Shown piece by piece: positions 1-11,961 of a stretch of DNA of 64,000 nucleotides. Under the pieces are notes generated by a model that saw only the letters and a program-made list of their open reading frames with translations, was not told the DNA's origin and did not search any database. Position 1 is the first letter of the stretch; the number at the start of each line of letters is the position of its first letter. The position numbers were made by a program, and so were the translations under genes. Origin of the DNA: Akebia trifoliata (lineage: Eukaryota > Streptophyta > Magnoliopsida > Ranunculales > Lardizabalaceae); the NCBI GenBank assembly GCA_017979445.1, contig CM030716.1, forward strand, positions 9,361,974 through 9,425,973, in the 5' to 3' direction.

Positions 1-1499
1 TATGGTTCTTAAACTAAACTTACCCTTATATCCTTACACAAAAAAGTCATTTCTTATGTTTATTGGAAAGGGTTATTTATGCACAATGTGAAAAACCTAT
101 ATTTGACAGTCCAAGGCCGTCGAATTTCATAAAAGCCCATAGACCGAAACCGTCAAATTAATGAAGGATGGCAGAAATTTGATGGCTATAAGCCGTCGAA
201 TTGGGGAATATCTAAAATTTCAACAGCCATGGGACATCAAAATTCGATTTCTAAAATTTGTGGGCTTTGGCCCGTCAAATTCTCTTGTCAAAATTTTCAG
301 TTTTCACATAATGACGTAAATCTATAGTATTGACCTTACAATTTTTACGTTTTGCATAATAATTTATTTAAAGGACTATATAATTCTGAGCATTTGTAAA
401 TTTTAAAATTGTATATGTTTATATAAATTTCCTACAAATTTTGTCTTTTTTTTAAAATCTATTTTCACCTCATTTTTATATGACATTGATGGTCCCTACT
501 CCAGATTAAGTAGGTGGTTATATCATATGTTGATAATTGTGGTAAAATTTTACCATCTATTAGCATCATGTATATCATGAAAATAGCAAAAAAGGAAACT
601 CATTAAATGTTACATATTTGGTTCAATGCCTATTAAAACAAATTAAATAGACTATTAATAGAAAAAGATTTGGCAAGTTGTAAAATCTTTCAAAAATATT
701 TTGAAGTTAATATATATCTTTAATTTAAAGAAAGTTTTTCAATGTAACCCTCACACCACCCCATTATTCAATTTCATTATGTCCCAAACAAAACAAAGGG
801 GTATTATTAGTTGAGAAAATTTGACAAGTTGTAAAATCTTTTCCAAAAATCTCTATTATACCATAATTTTTTTTTGTCTTCAAATTTATGGGTGAAAAAT
901 CCTATATAACCCCTCCACTTGATGTAGCATGAAGCATCTTATGATTTAGGGTATAACTTATCATTTTCCATCCCTTTTATAATTTTTCTTTCACTATTTT
1001 GGATTGATGATGTTTTTGTTATCAATCCAAATCCCGATCGTTGTTCTTGACATTTCTAATTCTCTTAACAAAATATTGCAAACAAGGGATACCCTTTGTT
1101 ATTAGAGTCATCCACAAGGGACATCAATCCCACTCTCAAGGAAGAGGTTGACATCCTAGGTATGTCAATTACAAGAAACTGGGTTTGGGATGATGCGATG
1201 TCTTTTTCTGCCTGGCCAACATTTCCTGCACTTGAATGCTTAAAAAACACGAGAAATATGTTGTTCAAGGTTGCCTGGTATAGGGGATGAGACCATTGTA
1301 TTTATTATGTTTGGTTGTACCGCTGTAGTCCCCAAATGGGTTGATAAATAAGGCATGGAACCATGCTGCAAGCTTGCGATGGAAGTTGGCTACTTTGAGT
1401 TTGTGAGCAAAAATCACCATGAAGCTAAAAAATTTGCTGCCATTTCTGCATTAAACAGTCAAACCTACTGTGTTGACATAAATTAAAAAACGTTATGAT
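1..1499. repeat. Local direct repeat, copy 1
   Basis: This stretch is repeated, diverged but collinear, at 24270-26905. Shared blocks include the opening segment with ccttacacaaaaaagtcat, the phrase around gatgtagcatgaagcatctt (near 923), and the block 1100-1490 with cttgaatgcttaaaaaacac. Relative to copy 2 it carries an extra small element (82-313) and lacks the solo LTR found in copy 2. The open frame at 1096-1290 has a stop in copy 2, so I do not call a gene. It may be the LTR or flank of an unidentified element, because parts also recur near 28.2 kb and 29.2-30.7 kb. Confidence 0.7.
82..313. mobile_element. CACTA-like MITE
   Basis: The ends are near-inverted: CACAATGTGAAAA at the left and TTTTCACATAATG at the right. 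Repeated internal words (ccgtcgaattt, ccgtcaaatt) act as subterminal repeats, as in CACTA-type elements. Copy 2 of the surrounding repeat (near 24350) lacks this segment, which supports a discrete insertion. Flanking triplets atg/acg are a possible imperfect 3-bp TSD. A relative lies at 62287-62576. Confidence 0.65.
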
Positions 1500-1769
1500 C
1501 ATGCATTAAGTTGAAGGATAATGTTACTCGGTACCCTGGCTTTGAAGGTTGGGGTTTGATTGCCTTAATTATCTATATGAGAACGATGCCTACTTTGGTC
1601 CAATAGTGAAAAATTGCAAGAATGGTATATGTGGTGACTATTCATTGCACGATGGGTTCCTTTTCAAGGGTATTCAACTATGTGTTCCGGATTGCTCACT
1701 TCGACAAGTAATTATTGTGCAGTTTCATAATAGGGGACTAGGCGGTCACTTTTGGCAAGACAAGACTAT
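1500..1769 (+). pseudogene. Ty3/gypsy integrase N-terminal fragment (left part)
   Basis: After a degenerate ALSRR-like end of the RNase H region, the plus strand reads FDCLNYLYENDAYFGP, then CGDYSLHDGFLFKG, then FHNRGLGGHFWQDKTI. These match the linker and H2C2 zinc-binding part of gypsy-type integrases, with the two histidines in FHN and GGH. There are stops before FDCL. The reading is cut at 1769 by the copia insertion and resumes at 23876. No other part of this gypsy element was recognised beyond the short continuation. Confidence 0.75.
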
Positions 1770-2147
1770 TGTAGTATGTGGCTCATATTGAGTGGAACAC
1801 GCATATAGAGAAAGTAGGTTGATGCTGAGAGTGAACCAAAACGACGGCATCTGCCTTTTGAGATGTAATTTACTGTTTTATTGCTAGAGACGATTAATAA
1901 GTTAGGAGTATAGGGGCAACGCCCCCACGGTAAGGTACAAGGGTATTATTGGAATGTTTTAATACCTTTTGTACAACTAAGGTTTACTATAAATTCATAT
2001 GATGTAACCCTAAATTTGACAAATAATGAAAATTCAATCCCCCGTTCTTGTGGAAGTAAGCACACTGCTGAACCATGTTAAATCTGTGTGTTTTTCTTAT
2101 TTTCTCTTTTCATACTAGTCATCAAAATTGTTGCATGTAGCACATCA
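1770..2147 (+). repeat. Copia 5' LTR
   Basis: It begins TGTAGTATGTGGCTCAT and ends CACATCA. It aligns along its length with 23503-23872. It holds a TATA-like actataaattcatatg near 1990 in a position similar to the other LTR. It is followed directly by the primer binding site. Confidence 0.8.
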
Positions 2148-2149
2148 AT

Positions 2150-2163
2150 TAGTATCAGAACTC
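2150..2163 (+). other. Degenerate primer binding site (tRNA-iMet type)
   Basis: TAGTATCAGAACTC starts three bases after the LTR end and differs slightly from the usual plant TGGTATCAGAGC primer site. Its position confirms the LTR boundary. Confidence 0.65.
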
Positions 2164-2170
2164 AGGTCAC

Positions 2171-2896
2171 GATGTCTGAGATTTCTTCTGCAAAATTCAA
2201 CATGGTTAAGTGCGATTGATCTAGTAATTTCGGATTATGGCAAAGGAGGGTGAATGATTTCTTAGTGTAGCAAGGCATGGTGGAGGCGTTATACGGAAGG
2301 CAACCGGTAGGTATGGACGACATAAATTGATGAAACTAGAAGTAAAAGTTGTAGCAACTATCAGGATTTGTGTGGCTGATGACGTGATGTATCATGTCGT
2401 GGATGAGGAATCACCGACGGCAATTTGGTCGAAATTGAAAAGTCCGTATATGTCCAAGTCGTTGACGAACAAGCTTTATCTTAAGCGGAAACTATATGGT
2501 CTTAAAATGTCAAAAGGTACATATATGAATCAACATATAAACGTATTCAACAAGATTGTTAGTGATTTAAAACGAGTTAATGTGAAGTTCAATGACAAAA
2601 ACAAGGTGTTGATGTTACTAAATTCTCCACTTACTTCTCTTACGTACAAAAAATTGGTTACAACTCTGATATGGGAGAAAGAAACTCTCAAATTGAAAGA
2701 GATCACAAGTGTCCTATTAAGTTTTAATCTGATGAAGAAAGTCGGTGATGAGGATTCATAGGGTGAAGGGCTTGTGGTAAGAAGTAATCAGGATCGTGGG
2801 AGAAACAAGTCCCGGAGTAGATAGAGTAACAATAAAGCTCGGTCTAAATCTAAGAAAAAGAAAAGCATGCAGTGTTATAAGTGTGGGAAAATGGGC
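2171..2896 (+). pseudogene. Copia gag (broken), ending in the zinc knuckle
   Basis: The reading starts MSEISSAKFNMVK and has internal stops before a longer open stretch (2327-2761). That stretch has the typical gag sequence around AIWSKLKSPYMSKSL and KLYLKRKLYGLKM. After a basic Arg/Lys/Ser-rich tract comes the CCHC zinc knuckle CYKCGKMGH, cut after its histidine by the solo LTR at 2901. Beyond that LTR the frame resumes as HIKRKYPK, where the last cysteine of the knuckle reads as tyrosine. Stops at about 2210, 2331 and 2759 show it is not functional. Confidence 0.75.
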
Positions 2897-2900
2897 ACAT

Positions 2901-4464
2901 TGTAGACACCCCATTTTCACACTCACCTGATTAATCAACTCGTCAACCCGATTGCAACGGTTCCCAATGATGGATGTTTATTCCAATGCTCTATTTGGTT
3001 ACCAGATGTGTTTCAGAAATTCGGATGAGGTATCTCAAACTAACAAAACTGTAGAAATCACACTACCCTAGGAAAATATGACTCCAAAAACATAGAAATC
3101 ATCATTTTTCAGACAAAAAGAAGTTTTAAGATGAAAATCACTAAAAAATGACCAAATTACCAAAATACCCCTAACCTCAAAACATCCCTAGAGCTTATAT
3201 TACGCTTAGGAAAATCATTTCAAAAAGATAAAACAGCAAATCGAAACCAAATAAACTATTTCGCCAATTTCCACAAAATTTGACAAAATTACGAAAATAC
3301 CCCTCATAAAGTTCACTACCATTTCGCACAAAAAAATTCATAAATGAGACAAACTAATATTTCCGTTGAATTTCTTATGAAAAATTGATTCCAAAACATC
3401 TTGGAATATTGAAAAAATGACTTAAAATGCAAAAAGTACTCTTCTAGAGCAAAACGATAATTTTATAATTTTAATAATTAAAATTTTTGAAATTAATAAT
3501 TAAAACATTAATTAATGTAAAGTGAAATCCTAATTAAAATTAAAGTCAATCAAGTAAGACTAAAGTCAATCAAGTAAGACTAAAGTCAAAATCTTAAAAT
3601 TAATCAAGTAAGACTAAAGTCAATCAAGTAAGACCAAAGTCAAAATCTTAAAGTCAATCAAGTAAGACTAAAGTCAAAATTAAAATCAATCAAGTAATAC
3701 CAAAGTCAAAATCTTAAATTCAATCAAGTGAGACTAAAAGTCAAAACCCTAATAGAATTCTAATTAAAATATAACTCTATTTAAAATAATTCTAATTAAA
3801 ATATAACTTTATTTAAAATAATTTTAATTAAAATATAACTCTACCTAAAATAATTCTAATTAACACTAACTCTATCAAAACAAGCACTTAAAAAAATCTA
3901 TAAATAGGAGTCCTTGCAACCTATTTTCGTAGGAAAAAATAAATCCTAAGAAAAATAGGTAAAAAAGCTTCCCTAACCTCCCATAAACCCTAATTTTGAA
4001 GTCCCAACTCCTTACTTAACATCTATACCCCAACTTTACCTTAATAAACACCTAGAAATCCATAAACAAATCAGAAATATTTAGATCTAAGAAGGACATA
4101 CTTCGTCTTGGAGTTCTGAAGCAAATCCGTAGACAGAACGGAATGAGGAGTTGTTCTATCAGATTTGAGGGAATAAAACTGTTACGTTATAAAGGTAAAT
4201 ATTTTTTTTTTATTTAGGTCTTTTTCATAATGTAATCGTTTTTGGGAATTAGTAGAGACTAGCGTTTGTCGAGCGAGGTTAATACCTAACACCTTCCAAC
4301 CCCGTAATGTGATCTTTGTACTCAGTATTTTTTTTAGTAGATTAGTTATTTTTTATCCGTTTCAAGTCAATGTTCGATTCCTAGACCGTAATAACTAGGT
4401 GGCGACTCCCAAACCTCAAAGTCAAAAGTAGATCCGCACACCCCACGGATCGATGGCCCTTTCA
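2901..4464 (+). mobile_element. Solo LTR A (1,564 bp, TSD CACAT)
   Basis: It starts TGTAGACACCCCATTTT and ends GGCCCTTTCA, with perfect 5-bp TSD CACAT at 2896-2900 and 4465-4469. There is no internal region or second LTR. It belongs to the same family as 7839-9618 and 49646-51251, sharing the start, the tandem taaagtcaatcaagtaagac units (3541-3730) and a conserved 3' portion with taacaccttccaaccccgta and ggcgactcccaaacc. The large LTR suggests Ty3/gypsy, but no coding part is left to prove it. Confidence 0.85.
3541..3740 (+). repeat. 20-bp tandem repeats inside solo LTR A
   Basis: The unit taaagtcaatcaagtaagac recurs about eight times, mixed with short variants containing aaaatctt. Equivalent arrays occur in the sister LTRs (8620-8790, and inverted near 50500-50640). 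They are therefore part of the LTR, not a separate locus. Confidence 0.8.
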
Positions 4465-6425
4465 CACATAAAACGCAAATATCCAAAGAAAAAGAATGAG
4501 AATACAGATAATAAAGAGGGTTCATCAAAGTCTACGAATGTAGTAGAAGAAGAAAACTCAGATAACGATGATGAGGATATGCTTTCTGTTTCATCCAGTT
4601 CAGATCATCTCACAGATTCTTGGATACTGGATTCAACATGCTTTTTATCACATGACACCCAATAAAGATTGGTTTGACACCTACAAGTTAGTTAATTCTG
4701 ATTTTATTCTGATGGGTAACGATGCTTCATACAAAATTGTTGGAATAAGGAATATCAAAATTAAAATATTTGATGGTGTTTTTAGAATATTGAGTGATGT
4801 TAGACATATACCGGATTTGAGGAAAAAACTGATTTCATTGGATACTTTAGATTGTAATGGGTTTAGTTACAAGTCTGAAAGTGGAGTAATGAAGGTTAAT
4901 AAAGGTGTTATCACAATAAAGAAGGTGCAAAAATTAGCAGAAAATATTTATAGACTACTAAGTAACACAGTTGTAGGTGGAGCTGTAGTCGTAGAATCTA
5001 AGTCAGATAACATAGTCTTGTGGCATATGCGGTTAAGCCATTTGGGTGAGCATAAGATGATGGAACTTCATAAGAAAAATCTATTGAAGGATGTCAAAAC
5101 ATGCAAGCTTGATTTTTATAGGTCAAGTGTTCTTGAAAAATAAATAAGGCATAGTTCAAGACAGCCACATACAAGACAGAGGGGATTCTTAACTATAGTT
5201 ATACAGATGTTTAAGGGCCAATAAGGATAGCATCATGGGGAAGACATATGTATTTCGTGATTTTCATTTATAACTACTCACGAAAGGTTTGGATGTACTT
5301 CATGCAACACAAATCAAAAACATTTGTCAAGTTCAAGTTGTGGAAAGTTGAAGTAGAAAATCAAATAGGGAAGAAGATCAAATGCCTCAAGTCAGACAAT
5401 GGTACTGAGTACACAATTAAAAGTTCATGAAATTGTATGAGCAGCATGGGATTAAGAGACACTTCACATTACGCAAGACACCACAACAGAACGATGTAGT
5501 AGAAATGATGAACTGAATAATAATTTAAAAAGTAAGGTATCTCAGGTTAAATGCAGGGCTTGCCAAGGACTTCTAGGCAAAAGTAGTGAATATGGCATGT
5601 TTCTTGATTAACAAATCATCTAAGGCAATACTAGATAGGAAAGTAACAGAAGAGGTATGGTCAAGCAGCGCAGTAGATTACTCTAGTTTGAGAGTGTTTG
5701 AATGTCCAGCCTATTTGCATGTTTCTAGTGAGGAGAGGTCGAAGCTTGATGCAAAGTCTAGTATTTTTTTAAGATATTAGAAAAAAGTCAGGCTTCAAGC
5801 TCTAAGATCCAAAGGCAAACATGATGGCAATCAGTAGAATGTGATTTTTGATGAGAAAGTCATGTTGCAACATACTCAACAAGAAGAGAAACAGGTGCCA
5901 AAAAAATTACAGCAACAATGAGCATGTGGTGCAGGTGGGGCTAGAGACCTATGATAGAAAAGAAAATGCTCAGAATGCAAGGAGTTTTGACTCAAAGGAT
6001 TAGCAACATCATAGTACAACTACAAACCAATCCAATAGTACTATCAGGCCACCCACCAGGTATGGTTTTGAAGATTTCGTTTCTTATGCACTCATTACTA
6101 ATAGCCGGGATCCTATTACATTTGAGGTGGCATTACACAACCAAGAGAAAAATAAATGGATGGATGCTATGGATAAGGAAATGCGATATTTGCATAAGAA
6201 CCAGACATGAGAATTGGTGGAGTTTCTAGAGGACAAGAGGGCAATAGGATGCAAATGGGTATATAAGAAGAAAGACAGTATTATAAAAAGAATGTGGGAA
6301 GTTCAAAGCTCGTCTGGTAGTAAAAGATTACTCATAAAGGAAAAGGGTTGATTATGATGAAATCTTTTTCCGTGTAGTCAAACACACTTCAATCAAGACA
6401 GTGTTGGGTTCGATAACACATTTTG
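4465..6425 (+). pseudogene. Copia protease, integrase and start of reverse transcriptase (broken)
   Basis: The protease site reads WILDSTC (usual DSG or DSA), followed by a frameshift into FYHMTPNKDWF. The GAG-pre-integrase domain follows with WHMRLSHLGEHKM (about 5020-5070). The integrase core is scattered over frames: YFVIFIYNYSRKVWMYF, where the usual catalytic Asp is replaced by Tyr, then LKSDNGTEY, then EVWSSSAVDYSSLRVFECPAYLHV. The reverse transcriptase begins around WMDAMDKEM and reaches VVKHTSIKTVL before the insertion at 6431. Stops and shifts are frequent, so it is dead. Confidence 0.8.
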
Positions 6426-7669
6426 ATATGTGAAATTGCCTCGACCAATTTTCACTAAATAGTGGATAGGGGTCCGATTTATTAATGGGGGACTTTTGAA
6501 AAATGGGAGTCGCCACCTAGTTTAGGTCTAGGAACCAAAATTAACTCCAAATGGATATGGGTCGATCCACGGATCAGAAAGATGGGTAAGGGGTCAGATT
6601 ATGGGTTTCGAATGGAATTAGGCACCGAACCCGCCCGATCAACATAATCGGTCTCTACTACGATCCAAAATCATCCTATAGTCAACATACAAAGACTACA
6701 GTCAAGGTCACAGTCCAATCATCATCATCAATTTATGTTGGGTTTATCAAGCGAGTCCTATGGCTAAAATTGTCCTAATTATCACATGATCCTTCTTTGA
6801 ATTCCACAAAATGTGGAAGGATTTGAAAAAGCCCTAATTAGCTCCATGACCTGAAATTAATTAAGAAACTCCACCTGCAAGTATTCCTCAAACTGTCCAA
6901 AATAGAAAATCATGAGAATATTATAAATAGGAAGATTACAAATAGAAACCTGTTAAATTGAGACTTATAATATTTCCAAATTAGGAACATAAAATTTCCT
7001 AAATTAGAATTCAAGAGATATATGCTGAATTCCCAAATTAAGGATTTAAAAAAATAAATTTTCTAAAATAGAACATTCCAAAAATGTAAGTTTCTAAATT
7101 TGAAACTCCCAAATTTCCATGAACATAAACCTCTTAAATATAAAAATGTGCAGAATCTTCTAAATTGAGAAATTGCTAAAATATTAAATTTTCGAATTAG
7201 AAATCTACAAATATATTCTCCCCAAAATAGGAAACTATGCAATCCCATATTAGAAAGTGTTCAAATACGAGTTTTCTAATGATCCACAAATAATCTCCAA
7301 AAAGAAAAATTATATAAACAATGAAGTCCCAAATTAGAAGATTATGAATTTGTCAAAAATCACCAAATTGAAAATTGACAAATATTACCGAGAAAAAATT
7401 TCAAGTTAGAAAGAGCAATCCTCAAGAAAATTCTCATATTCACGAATCCCTAGAATAACCAAATGAGCATGCACATATGACTTTCGATTTTTGTCAAAAT
7501 AGCTATCATTCAATAACATGCATAGCTGTCAAGTCAAGGAATACATTGATCACATGGAAACTCTAAACTCATCACCAATTCATCACAAATCTATTGCAAA
7601 AATCATATGGAACTATCATGCTTAAATGCAAAAATCGTATCATTACAAACTAATGAAAAAGATGCATAA

Positions 7670-10080
7670 AATAAAAATAAAAATAAAAATAAAATAAAAT
7701 AAAAAACAAAGATAAGAACAAATACTCTCCTAACCCTATCAATGCGCAAAGACAAAATAAGACATAAAAAAAGAATTTAAAAAAAAATCATAATCTTATC
7801 AATATACAAATAAATAAATAAACCTAAAAACCTACGTCTGTAGACACTCCATTTTTTGCACTCGCCTGATTAATCAATTCGTCTACCTGATCGCAACGGT
7901 TCCCAATGATGGATGTTTATTCCAATGCTTTATTTTGTTATCAAATATGTTTTAGAAATCCGGATGAGGTATTTCGAACTAAAAAAACTGTAGATACCGC
8001 GCTACGCTAGGAAAATATCACTCCAAAAGCTTAGAAATTATCATTTTTCAGACAAAAAAAAGCTTCACGATAAAAATCACTAAAAAATAATCAAATTATC
8101 AAAATACCCCTCATCTTAAAATATCCCTAAAACCTACATTACGCTTAGGAAAATCCTTTCGAACAAATAAAATAACAAATCGAAATCAAATAAATTATTT
8201 GGCCAAATTTCACAGAATTCGATAAAATTACGAAAATGCCCCTCATAAAGTTCACCACCATTTCACACAAAAAAATTTATAAATGACACAAACCAATATT
8301 TTCATTGAATTCCTTATGAAAAATCGATTCTAAAACATTCTAAAATATAAAAAATCGACTTAAAACGCAAAAAGTCCTCTCCGAGGGTAAAACGGTAATT
8401 TCACAATTTTTATAATTAAAAATTTTAAATTAATAAATAAAATATTAAATAATTAAAGTGAAACATTAATAAAATTAATTTAAAATTTTTAATTGAAAAA
8501 ATCGATCAATCAAACTCTCAGGCAAAATTGTTGAAGGTTGTTAAGCTATTTCTTCAAGGACCCCTCCATTTGGGGGTCCAAAAAATTAAATATATAATAG
8601 AGGAGGGTTCTCCAAAAAATTAAAGTCAATCAAGTAATACTAAAGTCAAGGTATTAAAGTCAATCAAGTAAGACTAAAGTTAAAATTAAAGTCAATTAAG
8701 TAAGACTAAAGTCCAGATATTAAAAGTCAAACAAATAAGACTAGAGTCAAAATCTTAAAGTCAATCAAATAAGATCAAAAGTCAAAATCCTAATAGAGTT
8801 CTAATTAAATAATAACTCTATTTAAGATAATTCTAACTAAAATATAACTCTACCTAAAATAATTCTAATTAAAATACAACTCTACCTAATAGAATTCTAA
8901 CTAAAATACAACTCTAACTAAAAGAATTCTAATTAAACATTAATTCTATCTAAATCAATCCCTAAAAAATTCTATAAATAGGGGTCCTCACACCTTATTT
9001 CGTATCAAATCATAAATCCTAAGAGAAGTAAGTCAAAAAGCCTCACTAGCCTCCTATAAATCCTAAGAGAAGTAAGTCAAAAAGCCTCCCTAACCTCCCA
9101 TAAACCCTAATTTTGAAGTCCCAACTCCTTACTTAACATCCATACTTCAATTTTAGCTCAAAAAATACCTAGACGTCCATCAAAAATACCCAGAAACCTA
9201 TAAAAATCCGAAGAATTCAGATCTAAGAAAGAGATATCTCAACTTGGAGATCAGAAATCAAATTCGATGAGAGAACGAAGCGAGGAATACTGTACAAGAA
9301 GTTATTCTATCAGATCTGAGGGAAAAAAAATCGTTGCGTTAAGAAAAGGTAAGTATTTTTTTATTGATTAGGTCTTTTTAACAATGTAGTTCTACTTGAA
9401 AATTAGTAGAGATCGACGTTTGCCGAGCGGGGTTGGTGCCTAACACCTTCCAACTCCATAACGTGATCCCCGAAATCAGTTTCTTATTTTCGTAAATTAG
9501 TTTCTTTTGCCTTTTAGAGTCAATGTTCGGTTCCTAGACTGTAATAACTAGGTGGCGACTCCCAAACTTTAAGGGTCAAAAGCGGATCCACGCACCCTGC
9601 GGATCGAGAGTGCTTTCAACGTCACACAAAACTAAAAAGAAAAAAAAATTCTCCTAACCCTGACAATGTGCAAAGACAAAGAAATAGAAAATACCTTAAA
9701 AAAATTCTTCTAATCCTATCAATATGCAAAGATAAAAAAAAAGAAAAAAACACAAAGCGATCGAATTTTTCCTAATCCTATCAACATAAAGTAAAAATTA
9801 ATAATAAAAAATTATATAATAAAAAATCCTCCTAACCCTATTAAGATACAAGAACAAATAAAAACATAGAATAAAATGCATAAAAAATATATCCTATTAA
9901 TCCTATCAATATGTAAAAGGAAATAAAAATAAAAATAAAAAATAAAAAAAATGCCTAAGAAAAAATATTATATTAATCCTATTGCTATGCAAAAATAAGA
10001 AAAATATATAAAAAATTTGTAACAAAATCTTTCTAACCCTATCGACGTGTAAAAGTAAATAAAAATAAATACATAAAAAC
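7670..10080. repeat. Degenerate tandem array in element B
   Basis: The word cctaaccctatcaatatgca recurs about every 60-90 bp with A-rich spacers, split by the nested LTR at 7839-9618. It superficially resembles telomere repeat but lacks regular 7-bp periodicity. Confidence 0.65.
7839..9618 (+). mobile_element. Solo LTR C (1,780 bp, TSD ACGTC)
   Basis: It starts TGTAGACACTCCATTTTTTG and ends GAGAGTGCTTTCA, with perfect TSD ACGTC at 7834-7838 and 9619-9623. It aligns with LTR A throughout. It is longer because of extra sequence near 8500-8615 (a short segment with ccccctccatttgggggtcc) and a partial duplication near 9010-9100 (cctaagagaagtaagtcaaaaag occurs twice). A clear 5' splice-donor-like motif, aaaaggtaagta, lies near 9343. 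Confidence 0.85.
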
Positions 10081-11089
10081 AAACTTAAAAAAAAAACGAC
10101 TTACCTATAGGATAAAATAATGTCGAGTCGATTCCTTCAAGTCCGATCCAAAGACTAGCGAGTATTCACTACGGTGAGGAGAGACAAGGGCAACGAGAGA
10201 GTTGTTGGGGTGGATGCGTAAGCCAAAGAGCAACGTTGTGGCAATAGCACGTAGTGGCTGGGCAAAACGTGGGTGCAGAATTAATGGCTGAGCTGCAAGT
10301 CTGGAGCGTTTTGGGATCGCAACAGCAATGTTATGTTGCAGGTTTGATGGTGAATAAAAAGGAAGCAGCAGAGGGTGTTGATGGGGCTGTGTTGGAGCAA
10401 GTAGAACGTGAGAAAGAGGTGATATGGGGGCTGTTATGGAGGGCTATTACAGTGGCCGTGTTGAGGACGTGGAGAAGGGAGTCTGAGTTGCAGGCTTATG
10501 GAGATAATGGAGAGGGCAGCAAGAGGTCGTAAGAATGTGGTGAGAGAGATGACAGGGACTGTGCTGCTGTCCTCTCTAAAACATGGCTGGATTGCAGAGA
10601 TGTGGGCTGAGAATGAAGAAGAAGGTGTTGGAGATGATGAAGCAAGTTGCTGTATTTTGCAGCAATAGAAAGAAGCAGCATGTTGCTATATTTTGCAGCT
10701 ATGGAAGAAGAGACGTGAGGATGGTGACGAGAATAGAGAGCGCAAAAGTGCAGTGAGAGGAGACGTTTTGTTATGGCAGCAGCACTTTTGTGCTTCAGGT
10801 TCAGCCCAAACGATCTTGAGAAGGAGGCGTGTATGGAGAAGAAGTCGTAGGTCCCAAAGAAGAAGACGTGTTCTTCTTTTTATAGAAACTCAGTTTCTAT
10901 TTTTTAGTTTTTTTCTTTCTAATTTTTTTTTATTTCCTTTCTCCTTTTTTCTTCTTTTAACACGTCCTTTCCTTTGGGAGAATGGTGGTGGGGTTATCCC
11001 CCACTACTCGTAGTACGATAACCTCGAGTTGTGATTGGTCAATTCTAGCCTTGATTAAAAATTTTATTTTAAATTTATTAATTTTAATT

Positions 11090-11400
11090 TTATTGGTTTA
11101 ATTGTTTAACTTTTGATTTGATTTTAATTGTTTAATTTTGAATTGGATTTTAAATTTTTTTAATTTTAAGTTTCAATTGTTTAATTTCAAATTAGATGTT
11201 AATTGTTTAATTTTGAATTAGATGTTCAATTTTAATTGTTTAGCTTTGAATTGGATTTTAATTGTTTAATTGTGAATTAGATTTTAAAATTTTTTATTTT
11301 GAATTAAATTTTATTTGTTTAATTTTAAGTTTTAATTGTTTAATTTTGAATTAGATGTTAATTGTTCGACTTTTAAGTTTTAATTGTTTAATTTTTATTA
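11090..11400. repeat. AT-rich tandem repeat in element B
   Basis: About ten diverged copies of attgtttaattttgaattgg with a ttttaa linker. It has no coding potential. Confidence 0.7.
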
Positions 11401-11961
11401 TATTTTCCTAAGGATCGAGATCTCTAAGTTGAGTTTGGGGGTCGTGGGGTATTTCGGTCATTTTTATGATTTTTCTTAAATTTTTCTGTTTTCATCGGTT
11501 TGGGTCTCGTTAGACTTGAAATCATGTTATAAGTGCAATGAAAGTACTTTTGAGGTCTTTCGGAGGTCAAAAATTTATGAGAGGTATTTTCGTCATTTTA
11601 TCGATTTTTGTGGATTTTTACGAATTCTGGCGTGAGGTTTCTTTTAGTCCCAACGTAATTATTTCTATGTTTCAAAGTCGTATTTTCTTAGCGTGACGAG
11701 GTCTTTAAGTTATCGAACTGTGTGGCGAGCCTAAGCGTAAGTGCTTGTTAAATCGGGTGTGACGTATGGTGATTCTAAAAGTGCGTAAATTTCTATGTCG
11801 AGTCGTAATGAGTAGGGGAGATGAAAAGAGTGAAAACGAAGGGAATCAGGGACAGTACTCACAAGCCTTCGAGTTCTTTATGATCATCATTAGGAATTCA
11901 TGGTAATCGGGTGAAGAATTGTCGAATTGGGCAGATGTAAAAATGGGGTGTCTACAATATG

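Larger units (their letters stand above)
6431..11956 (-). mobile_element. Long LTR element B (minus strand, TSD ATATG)
   Basis: On the minus strand it starts TGTAGACACCCCATTTTTAC (right end) and ends GGCAATTTCA (left end), with perfect TSD ATATG at 6426-6430 and 11957-11961. Subtracting the nested LTR 7839-9618 leaves about 3.7 kb. Only one LTR-like start and one end are seen and there is no coding region, so it looks like a large solo LTR. Its 3' part (gggagtcgccacctagttta, about 6500) is related to the A/C family. It is bloated by an AT-rich array (about 7670-10080) and a attgtttaattttgaattgg array (about 11090-11400). Open frames at 10254-11013 lie in GA-rich sequence and do not look like genes. 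Confidence 0.75.

Noticed and set aside
1096..1290. 64-codon frame in local repeat copy 1
   Set aside because: The second copy (near 26530) has an in-frame stop and later length changes, and no domain is recognised.
3541..3740. Regular 20-bp repeats resembling an array
   Set aside because: There are no unique spacers of even length and the same repeats occur in sister LTRs, so this is not CRISPR.
7720..10060. Telomere-like cctaaccct words
   Set aside because: They are spaced 60-90 bp apart inside an LTR array and are not in a continuous 7-bp repeat.
10254..11013. Open frames on the plus strand with Gln/Glu/Arg-rich translation
   Set aside because: They lie inside long LTR element B in GA-rich low-complexity DNA, overlap open frames on the other strand and show no domain.
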